NCBI GenBank assembly: GCA_024509875.1
Contig: JAMPIV010000590.1
Location: 356,954 to 420,953, forward strand
DNA from: Oreohelix idahoensis
Lineage: Eukaryota; Mollusca; Gastropoda; Stylommatophora; Oreohelicidae
Reading direction: 5' to 3'
Length of the DNA: 64,000 nt
The notes under the pieces are model-generated. The model did no database searches. It saw only the letters and a list, made by a program, of their open reading frames with translations, and was not told the DNA's origin. The translations under genes and the position numbers were made by a program. Positions within the stretch are counted from its first letter, which is position 1. Each line of letters opens with the position of its first letter. Below are positions 19,354 through 31,262 of this stretch, one piece after another.

Positions 19354-19960
19354 ACGATCAAGCCCTGTACAGACCAGTGCTGAAAAGGACTAATAGTATG
19401 TATCAGATAGCATCATGAAGCCCTGAAAAGGGCTGTTATGAAAAGGACTAATAGTATGTATCAGATAGCATGACCAAGCGCTGATGAGCACCAGTACTGA
19501 AAAGGGCTGTTATGAAAAGGACTAATAGTATGTATCAGATAGCATCATGAAGCCCTGAAAAGGGCTGTTATGAAAAGGACTAATAGTATGTATCAGATAG
19601 CATGACCAAGCGCTGATGAGCACCAGTACTGAAAAGGGCTGTTATGAAAAGGACTAATAGTATGTATCAGATAGCATCATGAAGCCCTGAAAAGGGCTGT
19701 TATGAAAAGGACTAATAGTATGTATCAGATAGCATGACCAAGCGCTGATGAGCACCAGTACTGAAAAGGGCTGTTATGAAAAGGACTAATAGTATGTATC
19801 AGATAGCATCATGAAGCCCTGAAAAGGGCTGTTATGAAAAGGACTAATAGTATGTATCAGTGAGCATGGCGAATCCCTGATGAAGGCTGTTATGAAAAGG
19901 ACTAATAGTATGTATCAGATAGCATGACCAAGCGCTGATGAGCACCAGTACTGAAAAGGA
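19354..19960 (+). repeat. 132-bp higher-order satellite array
   Basis: The marker TGACCAAGCG recurs at 19471, 19603 and 19735, a 132-bp period. Each unit is built of related subunits: a GACCAAGCGCTGATGAGCAC block, and blocks of ATGAAAAGGACTAATAG followed by TATGTATCAGATAGCAT. A short hairpin AGCCCTGAAAAGGGCT occurs in each unit. The array degrades at its right end (19859 onward). Confidence 0.9.
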
Positions 19961-20353
19961 CGCCACTGAAACGAGCAAGATTACTATCGTTCTGCTTATC
20001 ATTCTGCATTTATCTTTCATTCCTTGTGGGGGAAAAAAAGCTCTCAAAGACTGTCTCAATGAATGAAGCTAATTGCTGTCCAATCAGATTCATGTATTAT
20101 TTATGATAAATCTGATTGGAGAGTATTTCGATCCTTCCTAGTACTATCCATATTTGGAAACGTTACAGCGTCATGAAATCCCGGGGAAGAGTTTGAATAT
20201 TGTTATCGTATATACGAAATACACATCATAATCGTGCGAAATATTTCAACAGTAACAATTTCAACTAACTGTACAATTTGCGGCTCTATATTCAGGTAGT
20301 TTTTACGCCATGTAACAAGCATTTTGTAGCCAGAAAGCAAACATCGTAAAACT
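19961..20353. other. unannotated, with one hairpin
   Basis: An 11-bp inverted repeat CCAATCAGATT / AATCTGATTGG surrounds an 18-base AT-rich loop at about 20079-20118. Nothing else is recognised. Confidence 0.45.

Positions 20354-20396
<43 letters not shown>
20354..20396 (+). repeat. poly-G run
   Basis: About 43 consecutive G bases occur here. Length in the assembly is uncertain. Confidence 0.95.
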
Positions 20397-20709
20397 CGGG
20401 CGTAGTAAAAATGCCACAGGGAAGCTTTCGAGTGCTAACCACTGCCAAAGCTGGGTTCATTTTATCTGAGCTATCATCTCATTACACCAATTGAAGCGGT
20501 TGCAGTAATAGAGTGGGGATGCCACAGGCCTTCATATAAGACGTGTGATATGTCCTTGATAATTACCGAATGTTATAATTAGTGGTAGCAGCAGAATGTA
20601 ATACGGACGCAACTAGCGTTATTTCGGTATAGCTTAAAATTTTTATTTTATTTTATTGTGTACAATTAAAGGGAGACAGCACGGGATGATGGAGTTTACA
20701 GAAGAGAAC

Positions 20710-21430
20710 ATCTGCCCAGTTAGCTTAATTTATAGGTATAGACATTTTTTATTAGCTTAATTTATAGGTATAGACATTTTTTATTAGCTTAATTTATAGA
20801 TATAGACATTTTTTATTAGCTTAATTTATAGATTGGGAGCCGCCGTAGCGCACTGGATGGTGCACAGGCTTCCTAGCTCAGTGGTCCGTGGTTCGATCCC
20901 CAGTTGAGGTGGGATTTTTTAGACAGCAAACGGCTCCGGGGTCGATCCAGCCTTATGAATTGGGTACCAGAGCAACTCTGGGAAGGTTAAGGCGGGCGGC
21001 GTGATGCTGGCCACATCATTCCTAGTGTGCCGATGGTCAAGAAAATACGGGCCTAACACCATATTCCCAATATGCCTCAATGGCAGTGTAACGGGATCCT
21101 TTACCTTTTAATTTATAGATTAAATCTTTCTTAAATTAGCTAAGTTTATAGATATAAACATTTCACACATTAGTTTACTTAGACATAGACATGAGCTAAG
21201 TTTATAGATATCGACATTTTACACATTAGCTTAAGTAGACAGTTCCCTCATTAGCTTAATGTATAGATATAGATATTTCACACGTTTAATTTATAGACAG
21301 AGACATTTCACATATTTAATGTATAGACAGTCATTTTCCACATTTTACCTACAATTTAAGATATTTCACATATTTAATTTGTAGATAGAGATATTGTCTT
21401 AATTTATGGATATAGATATTTCGAGCATTA
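20710..21430 (+). repeat. 31-bp AT-rich minisatellite, degenerate, split by a SINE
   Basis: The unit ATTAGCTTAATTTATAG plus TATAGACATTTTT is repeated about four times cleanly at 20710-20834 and continues in degenerate form from 21108 (GATATAAACATTTCACA and similar). The SINE 20835-21107 separates the two parts. Confidence 0.85.
20835..21107 (+). repeat. tRNA-derived SINE with 14-bp target duplication
   Basis: The head is GGGAGCCGCCGTAGCGCACT (A box) and GTGGTTCGATCCCCAG (B box) at about 20885-20900. The body includes GGCGGGCGGCGTGATGCTGG and ends AACGGGATCCTTTACC. It is flanked by TTAATTTATAGATT at 20821-20834 and 21108-21121. The head resembles that of the SINE at 36440, but the bodies differ. 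Confidence 0.88.
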
Positions 21431-21431
21431 G

Positions 21432-21438
21432 CTATATA

Positions 21439-21514
<76 letters not shown>

Positions 21515-21541
21515 GATATATATATATATATATATATATAA
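21432..21541 (+). repeat. (TA)n microsatellite
   Basis: This is a TA run with a few interruptions (TGTA, TTTA, TAGA). Confidence 0.95.
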
Positions 21542-22610
21542 ATTCTGAAACAAAAATGCAAAACCAGTTTTGCATATGATTACCAATTGCAGTGCTCGAC
21601 TCGCGCATATCTGAATTTAGTTCACATACAAAAGCATAGGGGTATAAATGATAGTTCGAGCATACTCAGATTCGCTCAAATGGAACTCGTGCAAATTAAG
21701 GGTTGAGTATATATGATCTATAGCAGCGTTTCTCAACGGGGGCGGTACCGCCCCCTGGGGGGCGTTTTCAAGATTTCTAGGGGCGTTCTGATGGGTCGCA
21801 ACGATTGGGGGTCGCTACTTCCATTCAGGGGGGCGTTGTGTACATTTTTACATGAATCAATATGAAACAATAGATATTACCCTTCCCATAGCTTGTAACA
21901 CGATAGATTTTATTTGCCCTGCGTCCCATGGAGTGTTTCAAGAATTCCAAACGCAAACTTTTAGTACCTGGGATGTTACCATTTTCAGGAGACAGTAGGC
22001 AGATATTTATATCCCTTCAACACTCGAAACAATTGTTAGCCTCTCGACATACTCAAGCTAACCTTCTCTCTCCACTCTCAACACATATTTTCTTCTGGAA
22101 ACACATTCCCGTCAAACATTGATTAGCCCGTGAACACATCACAGCCTCTTCCCTACTCTGTCCGTAAATACCTTCTCGCAACAGGGACGTTGTGGGCAGT
22201 TGTGGCTTAGTTTTAATGCATCTTTGGATGTTTCGAGTGTAGAGAATTAAACTCAGTCAGTTTTGAGGCTTGACGAGGTGTAGATGTATGTGCAGTGATA
22301 TTATACTAAAATTTTCAATATGTCAGCAGTAAAGAGAAAGTGTCGACAATATTCAGTTGAATATTTAAAATTCGGTTTTGTACCTTCAGCTATAAATGAA
22401 CATACCAATGTGTTTGCTGTGCCAGCAAGTGTTTTCTAACGAAGCAATGAAACCGTCACGGCTTAGCGAGCATTTTACCAAGAAACACTCAGATAAAGTT
22501 GGCAAAGATATTACATACTTCCAGGATTTAAAACAAAAGTTTGAAAGCCGCAACACTGTCACTAATATGTTTTAAAAAAATGTATAATCACAATGATAAA
22601 GGTCTCATTG

Positions 22611-23953
22611 TACGAGGGACGTTCAGAAAGTAATGCACCACATCGTTTTTCTCAGCTGATAATAAAGATAGAAGCATGAAATTTTGCACACTTCAAATAT
22701 GGCATGTGCCAATTGTGTGCACCAAATTTCACCGCAACCGGCCAGATAATACGGCTGCCCTAAACCGTTGAAATGGAGCGTGTTAGCAACTTGCGTTATA
22801 AACAGCGAATTGTGATAGAATTTCTCGTTGCAGAGAAGGAAACTGTTGTGAACATTCACAAGCATCTATGTGATGTGTATGGAAGTTTTGCAGTCAACAT
22901 GAGTACATTCAGTCGCTGAGTTCAGAGAATCAAAGAATCAGGAAGTGGAGATATGGAGCTGCTTGATCGGCCGCGCTGTGGACATCCTGCCACAGCCACC
23001 AACGCAGAAATGTTGAAATGCGCTGAGGGCATTATTCTTACTGATAGGCGAATCACTACTCAACAATTGGCCTTACAGCTGTCAGTCAGCATTGGTAGGG
23101 CAAATGCAGTTATAAAAACTCTCGGATTTTCTAAGGTTTGCGCAAGATGGGTTCCTCGAAGTCTCACAAATGACCACCGATTGCAAAGGAAAGCAATTTC
23201 TTCTGAATTGTTGGAGCGTTTCAATGCTGATGGAGAGAACTTTTTGGCTAAGATCGTTACAGGTGACGAAACCTGGGCACATCATTTTGAACCTGAGACA
23301 AAAAGACAGTCAATGGAGTGGCATCATCCGCAATCACCACGAAGACAGAAATTCAAGACAATTCCTTCAGCTGGAAAGGTCATGATCACTGTCTTTTGGG
23401 ACATTGAAGGCATGATTCTTGTGGACGTTATGCTAAAAGGAGAGACAATCAATTCGCAAGCTTACATTAAGACATTGAAAAAACTCAATCAACGTTTTCG
23501 CAGAGTTCGGCCGCACAAGAATCCAGCAGACCTGCTTCTCCTTCACGACAATGCGCGACCTCACACAAGTCTGGCAACAAGGGAAGCAATCACCAAATTG
23601 GGTTGGACTGTACTACCCCATCCACCCTATAGTCCCGATTTGGCACCCTCTGATTTTCATCTATTTGGTCCACTTAAAGATGCACTCCGTGGGACAAGGT
23701 TTGAAGATGATGAAGGAGTGATTCATGCAGCGAAGAAATGGCTACATGATAAAGACAAAATCTGGTACGGGCTAGGAATACATGCACTTGTTTCGCGCTG
23801 GCATAAAGCCGTACAAGTTGATGGGGATTATGTTGAATAATACCGATGTTTACATGACATATCCATGTATATTGTGTATAAATTTCATGCTTTTTGAATA
23901 AACAGCTCCTGAGACAAACGATGTGGTGCATTACTTTCTGAACGCCCCTCGTA
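22611..23953 (+). mobile_element. mariner transposon inserted in the hAT gene
   Basis: It is 1343 bp including the TA at each end. Terminal inverted repeats of about 43 bp start CGAGGGACGTTCAGAAAG on the left and CGAGGGGCGTTCAGAAAG on the right (reverse complement), with about two mismatches. Removing it restores a continuous hAT reading phase across the TA. The high repeat identity and nearly open gene indicate a fairly recent insertion. Confidence 0.95.
22773..23840 (+). pseudogene. mariner transposase, one in-frame TGA
   Basis: From ATG 22773 the frame runs 355 codons to TAA 23838-23840, with a single in-frame TGA at 22917-22919 in the context FSR-stop-VQRIKESG; a Trp is usual there in this family. 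The longest unbroken part starts at 22953. Catalytic residues: VTGDETW, then LLHDNARPH, then PSDFHLF, with 34 residues between the last two Asp, i.e. DD34D of mariner. The motif PPYSPDLAPSD is also diagnostic. The N-terminal helix-turn-helix region (ITTQQLALQLSVSIGRANAV) is readable. One base change separates this copy from an open frame. Confidence 0.93.
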
Positions 23954-25886
23954 TCTTACAAAATTGCACACATGATTGCGAAGTGTGGTAAACCTCACAA
24001 CATTGGAGAATCTTCAATTTTACCAGTTGTACGGGAGGTAATTAGCACAATGATGGAAAGAAATCCAAGTGACATCATTTCTTCTATTCCATTGAGCAAT
24101 GATACTGTTTCAAGAAGAATAGATGAGATGGCAAGTGATGTTGAAAATCATTTGTGTACTGATTTGCAGTCTACTGAATTTTCACTACAGTTGGATGAAA
24201 GCGTCCGTCGTGCGTGATAACGAAGTTTTGCTGCTCGCATATGTGAGATACATAAAGAATGAAAATATCACAGAGGATATGTTATTTGCAAAACTACTGG
24301 CAGCAGATACAAAGGGGTTATCAATCTTTGAAACCCTTGAAACATTTTTGTTAGTAAAACAAATTCCTTTTTCCAATGTCATCGCATGTGCGACAGACGG
24401 AGCACCAGCTATGGTTGGTCGTCATCGTGGATTTCTGGCCTACTTAAAAAATGTGGCACCAGGTGTTTTAACAATTCATTGTGTTATTCATCGACAACAT
24501 TTAGTCGCCAAGCATCTTAGTGACAGACTCCACAAATCAATGAACTGTGTTATCAGTGTTATTAACAAAATTAAGGCGCATTCGTTAAACGATAGATTAT
24601 TTCGTAAACTTTGTTGTGATAATGGTGAAGAGTTTAAACGTTTTCTCCTACACACGGAAGTACAATGGCTGTCCAAAGGTAACTGTTTAAAAAGATTATG
24701 GGCATTATTTGATACTGTTGTAGAGTTTTTGGATTCAATCAAAGAAGAATTTAGCATCGAAAGAGAAGTATTGCGAAACGATGTGGCCTATCTTTCAGAT
24801 ATATTTGAAAAGTTAAATGAGGTTCGTCTTAAGCTACAAGGAAATGAGATCAGTCTGATTAAAGTGAAAGGAATTATCATGGGGTTCATCAACAAATTGA
24901 CATTATATAAAAATAATCTTAGTCGCCGAGAACTTTCTCATTTTCCATTTTTACTGCAGTTAGGTGGGGACAGGCTTAAAGATTCAGATTTAGAGGTTTA
25001 TTGCACTCATTTGGACGCTATTAAAAATGATATGAGCATAAGACTTAAAGACTTACAAGAACTAATAATACCGGATTGGGTGATTAATGCGTTTGAATCA
25101 GACGTGGAACAAGTTAGTCAACATTTACAAAAAGAATTAATTGAGCTACAAAATGACTTCGAGGAAAAAGCACGATTCAGTCACACATATTACGAAAAAT
25201 TGTGGATCCAGTAGAGGCTTGCGTATCCCGTTCTTTGGCGTGAAACTAAATTGCTAATTACAGCATTCCCAACGTCGTATTTGGTGGAGAAGGGATTCAG
25301 TGCAGTAGTGTTGCTACTACAAAAGCAACGAAACCGGCTGCAGATTTGTAACAGAGGAGATTTCAGACTTCTTTTAACAAACTTAGAACCTAATATTTCA
25401 AAACTGGCTGAGTTACACCAAGCGCAAGGATCTCATTAAGCTTCATTAGTAAGTGAATTTTTATATAATTATATCATTATTATCAACTAATAATTTTTCC
25501 AAGTTTTTCATGTTTAAAGTGGTTGCATAAGGAGAGGCTTAAATATTCATATCTGAAGATATATATGCAGGTCATTTGTGCGCTGTTAAAATGATATGAT
25601 TATGAATATGATAGTTATAGAGTTGTAAGAACAAATTTTATATCATTTGCTCTGCCAATTTGTAATTCAAGGATAATGAACTTGTGGTGTATACAATTCC
25701 GTACTTAAACTCATAATTAATATTACTATGCTTTTAAAAATGTGCTTTCTCTTTTTCTTTATATTATAAGAAAAGATAACTCATTAACTGCATTGCTTTT
25801 TTAAAAGTATGCTGGAATATATGTATATATGTGTGCGTGTGTGTGCGCGCGCACGATAAAGAGCAAGGGGGTGTTAAAAGGATTGG

Positions 25887-25898
25887 GGGGGGGGGGGG
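25887..25898 (+). repeat. poly-G run inside the hAT end
   Basis: This is a short G run in the right subterminal region of the hAT element, preceded by a GT/GC dinucleotide run at 25829-25852. Confidence 0.85.
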
Positions 25899-25968
25899 CG
25901 CGTTTTAAAATATTAGTTGTCAAAAGGGGGCGTTGCTACTATGAGGGTTGAGAAACACTGATCTATAG

Positions 25969-26320
25969 CAATCGGGCCACATCAGAATAAAGCCACAAAT
26001 TATCAGTCTATAACTGCAAGCTGTAACAATAATAATAGAAAGTTATAGAAAAAATGTCGAAATATCATTGAGGTTACTAAATGATCTCTACTCATTATCA
26101 TTATTCTCATTATTATTGATATAGAGAATAAATGCAGGAAACGATAACAAAATTGTACTGGAAAAAAACACCACAACAAGATGTAGAATCATACATATAC
26201 CTTATCAGCGATATTGACAAAGCTTTTGGGACAGACAATGATATCAAAATAAGAAAACAAAAGGCTTGATGAGCTTACACTGCATTGGTAAATATAAGGA
26301 GATCTAATTAAATCGTGCCC
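25969..26320. other. no recognised feature
   Basis: This is AT-rich sequence between the hAT element and a LINE remnant. Confidence 0.4.
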
Positions 26321-26780
26321 AACACGGAATTCAGTTTTCGATTCAGACGTCGGGTCGTTACCGATGTGTGGCACTGAGGCATGGATAACAGAAAAGACAA
26401 CCACCACAAAGCTACAGACTTTCTCAGATGGATCCATGCGTAAAGCTGTAGGATTGAAGTGGTACTACAAGATCACTCATGTGGAAGTAATGACAAGAAC
26501 CAGACAAGCGCTAGTGGAACAAGAGATGAGAAGAAGACACTGGGGATGGATAGGACACACATTGAGAGAACCTGTTGATAGCATTACAAGGCAGTCCTTG
26601 TTCTGGAATCCCGAGGGCAAGAGAAGAAGAGGTAGACCAAAGAACACACGGAGAAGACAACTGGTAACAGACATGAAAGGGAAGAAGGAGACATAGAAAG
26701 ACCATGAGCTGATGCCACGTGACAGGAAGACTTGGTAGAAGTTTGTTGAAGGAATATGCACCTTGGGGAGTTAAAAAGAA
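26321..26780 (+). pseudogene. decayed LINE RT C-terminus
   Basis: The frame at 26364-26696 reads CGTEAWITEKTTTTKLQTF, then RRHWGWIGHTLREPVDSITR and FWNPEGKRRRGRPKNTRRR. This is the C-terminal region of endonuclease/RT-type LINEs. Further matching residues (HELMPRDRKTW, KFVEGICTL) follow after stop codons. RT catalytic parts are missing. Similar remnants lie at 14485 and 45395. Confidence 0.8.
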
Positions 26781-27254
26781 GAAAAGATCTATAGATCATT
26801 TAAAAAAAAAACACTAAAGTAGGTTAAGTAATAATAATTGTATCCCAACAAATCATTCGGGAATCAATTTAGCAATATACAATCACCTAGACAAGAATCG
26901 AATTAGATCCGAGAACAGGAACAACAGCATTTCAATTCAGATAGAAGTTTTTAATAATGTAGGAAACTGTGCTAAAAGTTTCTCAATAAGTTCAACCACT
27001 TAAGGTAAATTTTACAAGAAGGTTACTAATTACGAAAGACATATATATATATATAAAATAACAACTCATTGATTTATTTGTTTAAATTTATTTATTAATA
27101 TAGTACTTAGTGTCATTTTGAGTTCGCCTCTTTAAACAGAAACACAATTTGTTTTTGGAGCTTATTATTTCCCTTACCATTAAAAAAGTCTTGGTACCAT
27201 AAAAGCACTCATGGAGTTACTTCCACTAATTTTACATTGTTGTCAATTATTATT
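26781..27254. other. no recognised feature
   Basis: This AT-rich stretch contains a short AT run at 27040-27055. Confidence 0.4.
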
Positions 27255-27420
27255 AGCGACCGATTGGCAGAGTGGTTAGAAGAATTGTGGCGCCACGCTC
27301 CGTTGTACACAACTGTAAATAAGTGCTGACCCTGCTCGTGAGTTAGGGAAAGAAAAGACAGCGAGGAAAGGTTCTTCTCACCTCACATCTCGATGCTGGG
27401 CCTAGTATCTTTGTTGCGTG
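27255..27420 (+). repeat. tRNA-derived SINE (family B), copy 2
   Basis: GCGACCGATTGGCAGAGTGG starts the head; CAACTGTAAATAAGTGCTG and GAAAGACAGCGAGGAAAGG-like blocks match the copy at 16056. The B box region is partly lost. Confidence 0.6.
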
Positions 27421-28790
27421 ATAAATTCTCGCAACATCGTTTTATTTCAATATCTGTTTTATAACGCAAGGGCAACAACTGCTTGAAATCTATAGTCACT
27501 TTTCTCGGTAAGCATTTGTCTTCTCGCGTTAGTATCGAATGCAGTTAACTTTTGAGCTGTGGTCATTTTTGCGCTGGACTGCGCATGACTTGTCTTGTTG
27601 TTTGGTCGATCGGTTTCCGCCCACCACTAGGGGGAGTGAGCGATTTGGAATGGCGAAAGAGATGCCTCGTTGAAGAGGGGATCTCCGCTTTTTTTTGTTC
27701 TGTCAGGGATGTGTAGTCCTCTTATGGATATTTCGTTTAGTCGAGATAATACCTCTAGTGTTTTCCCACATGTCGGGAGGCGTGATATTTCTGTGTATTT
27801 CATGAAAGCAAGGTAAATTGACTTTTTCATTAACTCTATCGATTTTGGGTCGTGAGCGATTTCGATTCATAGCCTGTCTCCGAAAGTCGTCGTCACGAGA
27901 TGTTCTTTCCCAGCTCACATGTCGCTGCATTGTACTGCATCGGTTGATGCATGTACCAAGGACCATTACTTGCTACTTTGTTAAATGAACTAGGTTTAGA
28001 AAACCTTTATTATCTAGAGGATATTCTTGAGGACATTATTTATACTTCGGCAGACGTGTCTGTCTTGCTGAAGTCAAACTAAGGAGAGTGAACTGATCTC
28101 ATACATCTGGTTATCTCCTGGCTGTTATAGAAAAGGATGGAGTTGTTCACCTGACTACATTTACAGCACTTTGAAATATAACATGCATCTGACTCATCAT
28201 TGTAATGCTGTCTACCGTTTATTGCTGTATTGAATGTTGCTGTGATAATGACTGTTTGATGTGCCTACACATTTGCGTAACCATTTTGTCACTGTGGCGT
28301 CCACAATAAATAATGAAGAAAAACGTCAACGGCTGTTTCAAGACTCATTGACTTTATACGTCGTGAGTTTACTGACGTCCTATGTGGATTGCCCTGTTAT
28401 TGTTGCATGAACATTGTTTTGACTGAACACATCTACACACTACACAAAACCAGACATGCGGATGCCATCCATCATCATATGGCATCACGCATCAATCTTG
28501 AAGTCTCTAAACACTTCCCTCCCCTTTGGAAGGATCTTCTAATATACTGCCTTTACCATTTCATTATTATATAAAATGTGCTAGACCAATGATAATCAAA
28601 ACTTGACAAATTAAAATGTACCAAGAAAGGAAGCTGCGTACAAAGTTTCAGCTGTCTACAATGAGTAGAACTTTGTCATTTTGAGCGTCAACAATTTGAA
28701 ACGTTCAAACCACGGGCATGTCAAGTTAATAAACGGGTTTTAAAAAAAAATTAAAAGAACTTAAACAATATAACAGTGAGAAATTCGTAA
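27421..28790. other. no recognised feature, possible decayed coding at 27627-27966
   Basis: On the minus strand two overlapping frames (27703-27966 and 27627-27830) give peptide sequence that looks continuous if the frame is switched, but I recognise no domain. The rest holds nothing that I can name. Confidence 0.35.
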
Positions 28791-28794
28791 ATTA

Positions 28795-28850
28795 GTAATG
28801 CACCCCTGAGATTCGAACTCAGTCCTTTCACATTAAATAAATATAAGAGG
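28795..28850 (-). repeat. tRNA-like SINE fragment
   Basis: The minus strand reads AAAGGACTGAGTTCGAATCT, with a B-box-like GAGTTCGAATC. It is only about 50 bp. Confidence 0.4.
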
Positions 28851-28857
28851 AAACCAG

Positions 28858-29045
28858 AGTACAGTGAGAAATAAGTAAATAACTAAATAAATAAAGAAAA
28901 TTAACAGGCACTCGTTGGACACCAGACAACAGAAAAGAAATATAACAGTGAGGGTTACCGGGAATCGCAAACCAAGGACCATCCAAACGACGCAAAGCCT
29001 TGCTGTGAAAGTAAATCACGATCGGAAGGACGGCCAATTTTGCAC
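28858..29045 (-). repeat. tRNA-derived SINE (family A), minus copy
   Basis: The plus strand shows the TAAATAAATAAAG tail, GGCACTCGTTGGACACCAGA, the complement of the B box (GGTTACCGGGAATCGCAAACC) interrupted by one base, and GCCTTGCTGTGAAAGTAAAT, matching 16845-17120. Confidence 0.7.
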
Positions 29046-29129
29046 CCCGTGCAACACTGGTTATTTATCCTTTGATGTTACCGAAGGAAGAGAGACGTAA
29101 GAGAATCAGTTATCCCCACGTAGTTATAT

Positions 29130-29503
29130 GGACCCAGTTATAAGCCGGGGGCGCTGAGAATTGGCTCTGTGCAGGACGTAACAATTCCTTGGGAGAGCCC
29201 AGAACCAAAGCACAGTATTTTAGCTCAGATTAGTTGGAGAGCCGCCTTGGGTGGTGGGGAATGCACAGTACGCCATGCGCTTCTTTTTCCTAGCTTGGGA
29301 CCAGATGTGTGACCCTTTAAATGCAAGCCAAGCTGGAGAAACTGGAGCTCATGACTTCAACTCAGCACGTTTCGGAATGGCAGAAAAGCCACAGGAAAAC
29401 TCTAGATCTGCAGTGTAGATAATATCAAGGAGTCTTCAACTTGGTATTGCCGGCACAATAGCGAGAAGTTCAGTAGCCCTAGCTAAACAACAACTACAAC
29501 AAT
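29130..29503 (+). repeat. dispersed repeat with (AAC)n tail, copy 2
   Basis: It matches copy 1 over GGTGGGGAATGCACAGTACG, GCCAAGCTGGAGAAACTGG, TCAGCACGTTTCGGAATGGC and GTCTTCAACTTGGTATTG, and ends AAACAACAACTACAACAA. Confidence 0.75.
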
Positions 29504-31065
29504 CGTCAGCTTCATCATCTCTTAATGTAAAATATGTAAACCAGGTGTTGTAAACATCTGCGTGTATAACACTGGTGATGATAGATGCGCATACTGCGTG
29601 TGTCTTTACTAGACTCAATCTCATGCTATTGAGTTGGATCGCCATGTGATTTCTCCAATAGATGTTCACCACATCATTTTACAAAAAAAAAAACGTAATA
29701 TAAATACATATCTCAAACCTAATCAGAAGCACTTACAGGAATAAATGGGAAGTAGTCCACTGAAACACGATGTATATTATCATTTTAGCGAAAGAAAATA
29801 AGTGGTAATCTTCAGACTCCGCATAGGCCACAACAGATTGGGATACTACCTATTCAACAAGCTAATGATAGGAACTACCAATTTGTGTAACTGTAGCATC
29901 AATAAAATGACTGTTCGAACATATGTTTCAAAGATGCCCAACATATGTGGAACAGAGACAGCACATATGGCCGTCAACAGTACCATTTCAGGAAAATATT
30001 CATGAAGATAGAAATTCTTCTTCCTCGTCTTCTTCCTCGTTCGCCTTCAGACTTCCACATTTATGACTCTAATAAAGGTAGCAGTCAACCCAAGGTTCCC
30101 GACATCTCCAAACAGTTTTTCGTTGACAGTAGCTTCCAGCAGTCCACCGCTTTCATTGTATATATTCAAGTTAACGTCTGAGAGTGTACGAAGAAGAAAA
30201 AGAAGCAACAGAATGTGGCGGGTATTTTTAAGGAAAAGGCGTGTCTTGTAGAATGAATTAAAGAATAAAAAAGTGATATCTATATGATAGTCTACGAGTT
30301 CGAAGGAACTGCCTCTCCTCGGGAAATAGTCTGCTAGAAATCCTTAATGCAAAGAGAATTATGGCAACTAAACAGGATATTTTCTGGACTATAAATTCTT
30401 TCTCAGAAATCCTAAAAACCAGACTATGTAAAGTACATAAGGCTGAGAAAGAAGATGTGGTGTCAAGCCTTATTAAATAAAATATCTAGACCCATTGTAA
30501 GTTAGTTATGGCTCAGCCCCCAGGGTGTAGATTTATGTTTAAAAAACAAATTACATCCCAAATAAAGGTAACAACAAAAAAATTAATACAGACTCTGTTA
30601 TGTTGAGTTTAAAAAAGACTATAGATTGTCACAACTATTAAAGATTTACAAGTGAAACAAAAAAAATGTGTGCTCTTATGTTTTGAAAAAAACAAAAAAA
30701 CTATGGTAAATCTTTTTCCTTATTCACATAAATTACAGATGGGCGTTCTATGTGCTGTGTGTGTGTTTATTTTTTTTTATTATTATTATTAATAATGCAT
30801 ACACAGGAAGACGGTTAGTTTCATATAAGCAAACAGTTATAAACTTTGAAATTTTCTTTCTTATTTTTTTTGGGTCTTTTAATGTTTTTAACTCTTTTTT
30901 TTTCTTCATTTCAGCGCTTCCCCCAAGGTGGCACCCGGTGCGGCCTCACCGTTCGCACCGCCAGAGCCAGACATGGATCCATCTGCATCATCATCAGAGG
31001 CGGATGTACTATATAGGAAGCTATTAAAGCTTGAGCTTCAGGGTCCCCCAAGTCCATTTTTCTGA
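29504..31065. other. no recognised feature
   Basis: AT-rich sequence with a T-run and TTA runs at 30767-30790. At 30895-30914 a pyrimidine tract ends in CAG before a GC-rich 100 bp (30915-31015). It looks like a splice acceptor plus exon, but the following frame has no recognisable domain. Confidence 0.35.
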
Positions 31066-31262
31066 GTTGTTGTTATTGCTTAACTAGGGCTGCTGAGCTT
31101 CTCCCTCTATTGCAGCCAATACCAAGTTGAAGAATCCATGGTATTATCTACACTGCTGTTCTGTGATTTTCCTGTGGCTTTTCTGCCATTCCGAAACGTG
31201 TTGAGTTGAAGTCATGAGCTCCTGTTTCTCCGGCTTGGCTTGCATTTAAAAGAATCATCGCG
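31066..31262 (-). repeat. dispersed repeat with (AAC)n tail, truncated copy
   Basis: In reverse orientation, GTTGTTGTTATTGCTTAACT marks the tail; CCATTCCGAAACGTGTTGAG and CTCCGGCTTGGCTTGCATTT match the other copies. The 5' part is missing. Confidence 0.75.

Larger units (their letters stand above)
22319..25439 (+). pseudogene. hAT transposase with BED zinc finger, broken
   Basis: The frame starts at ATG 22319 (MSAVKRKCRQYSVEYLKFGF). A single-base shift near 22405 leads into a BED-type finger: CLLC followed by H-x4-H in SEHFTKKHSDK. Another shift lies at the A7 run near 22572. The mariner then splits the gene at 22611-23953; the codons before and after the empty site are in phase. Next come GKPHNIGESSILPVVREVI, a shift near 24200, and a 360-residue core at 24123-25214 (ACATDGAPAMVGRHRGF, HCVIHRQHLVAK, WLSKGNCLKRL) of the ZBED5/SCAND3-like (Buster) type. 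After an in-frame TAG at 25212 the C-terminal dimerisation region is readable at 25251-25439 (LVEKGFSAVVLLLQKQRNRL). It cannot make a working enzyme as written. Confidence 0.9.
21724..25960 (+). mobile_element. hAT transposon, target duplication ATCTATAG, split by a mariner
   Basis: The ends CAGCGTTTCTCAAC and (reverse complement) CAGTGTTTCTCAAC are inverted repeats of hAT type. The 8-bp duplication ATCTATAG flanks them at 21716-21723 and 25961-25968. Just inside each end are G-rich blocks (GGGGGCGTT). The element carries a broken BED-finger transposase and a mariner inserted at a TA. Confidence 0.95.

Noticed and set aside
19484..19512. CTGATGAG...GAAAA in the satellite as a hammerhead ribozyme
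   Set aside because: The bases between CTGATGA and GAAA do not form helix II, and other units of the array lack CTGATGA, so it is a chance match.
30895..31027. Splice acceptor and exon (pyrimidine tract, CAG, GC-rich 100 bp)
   Set aside because: The downstream frames have no recognisable domain, and no donor or neighbouring exon could be linked.
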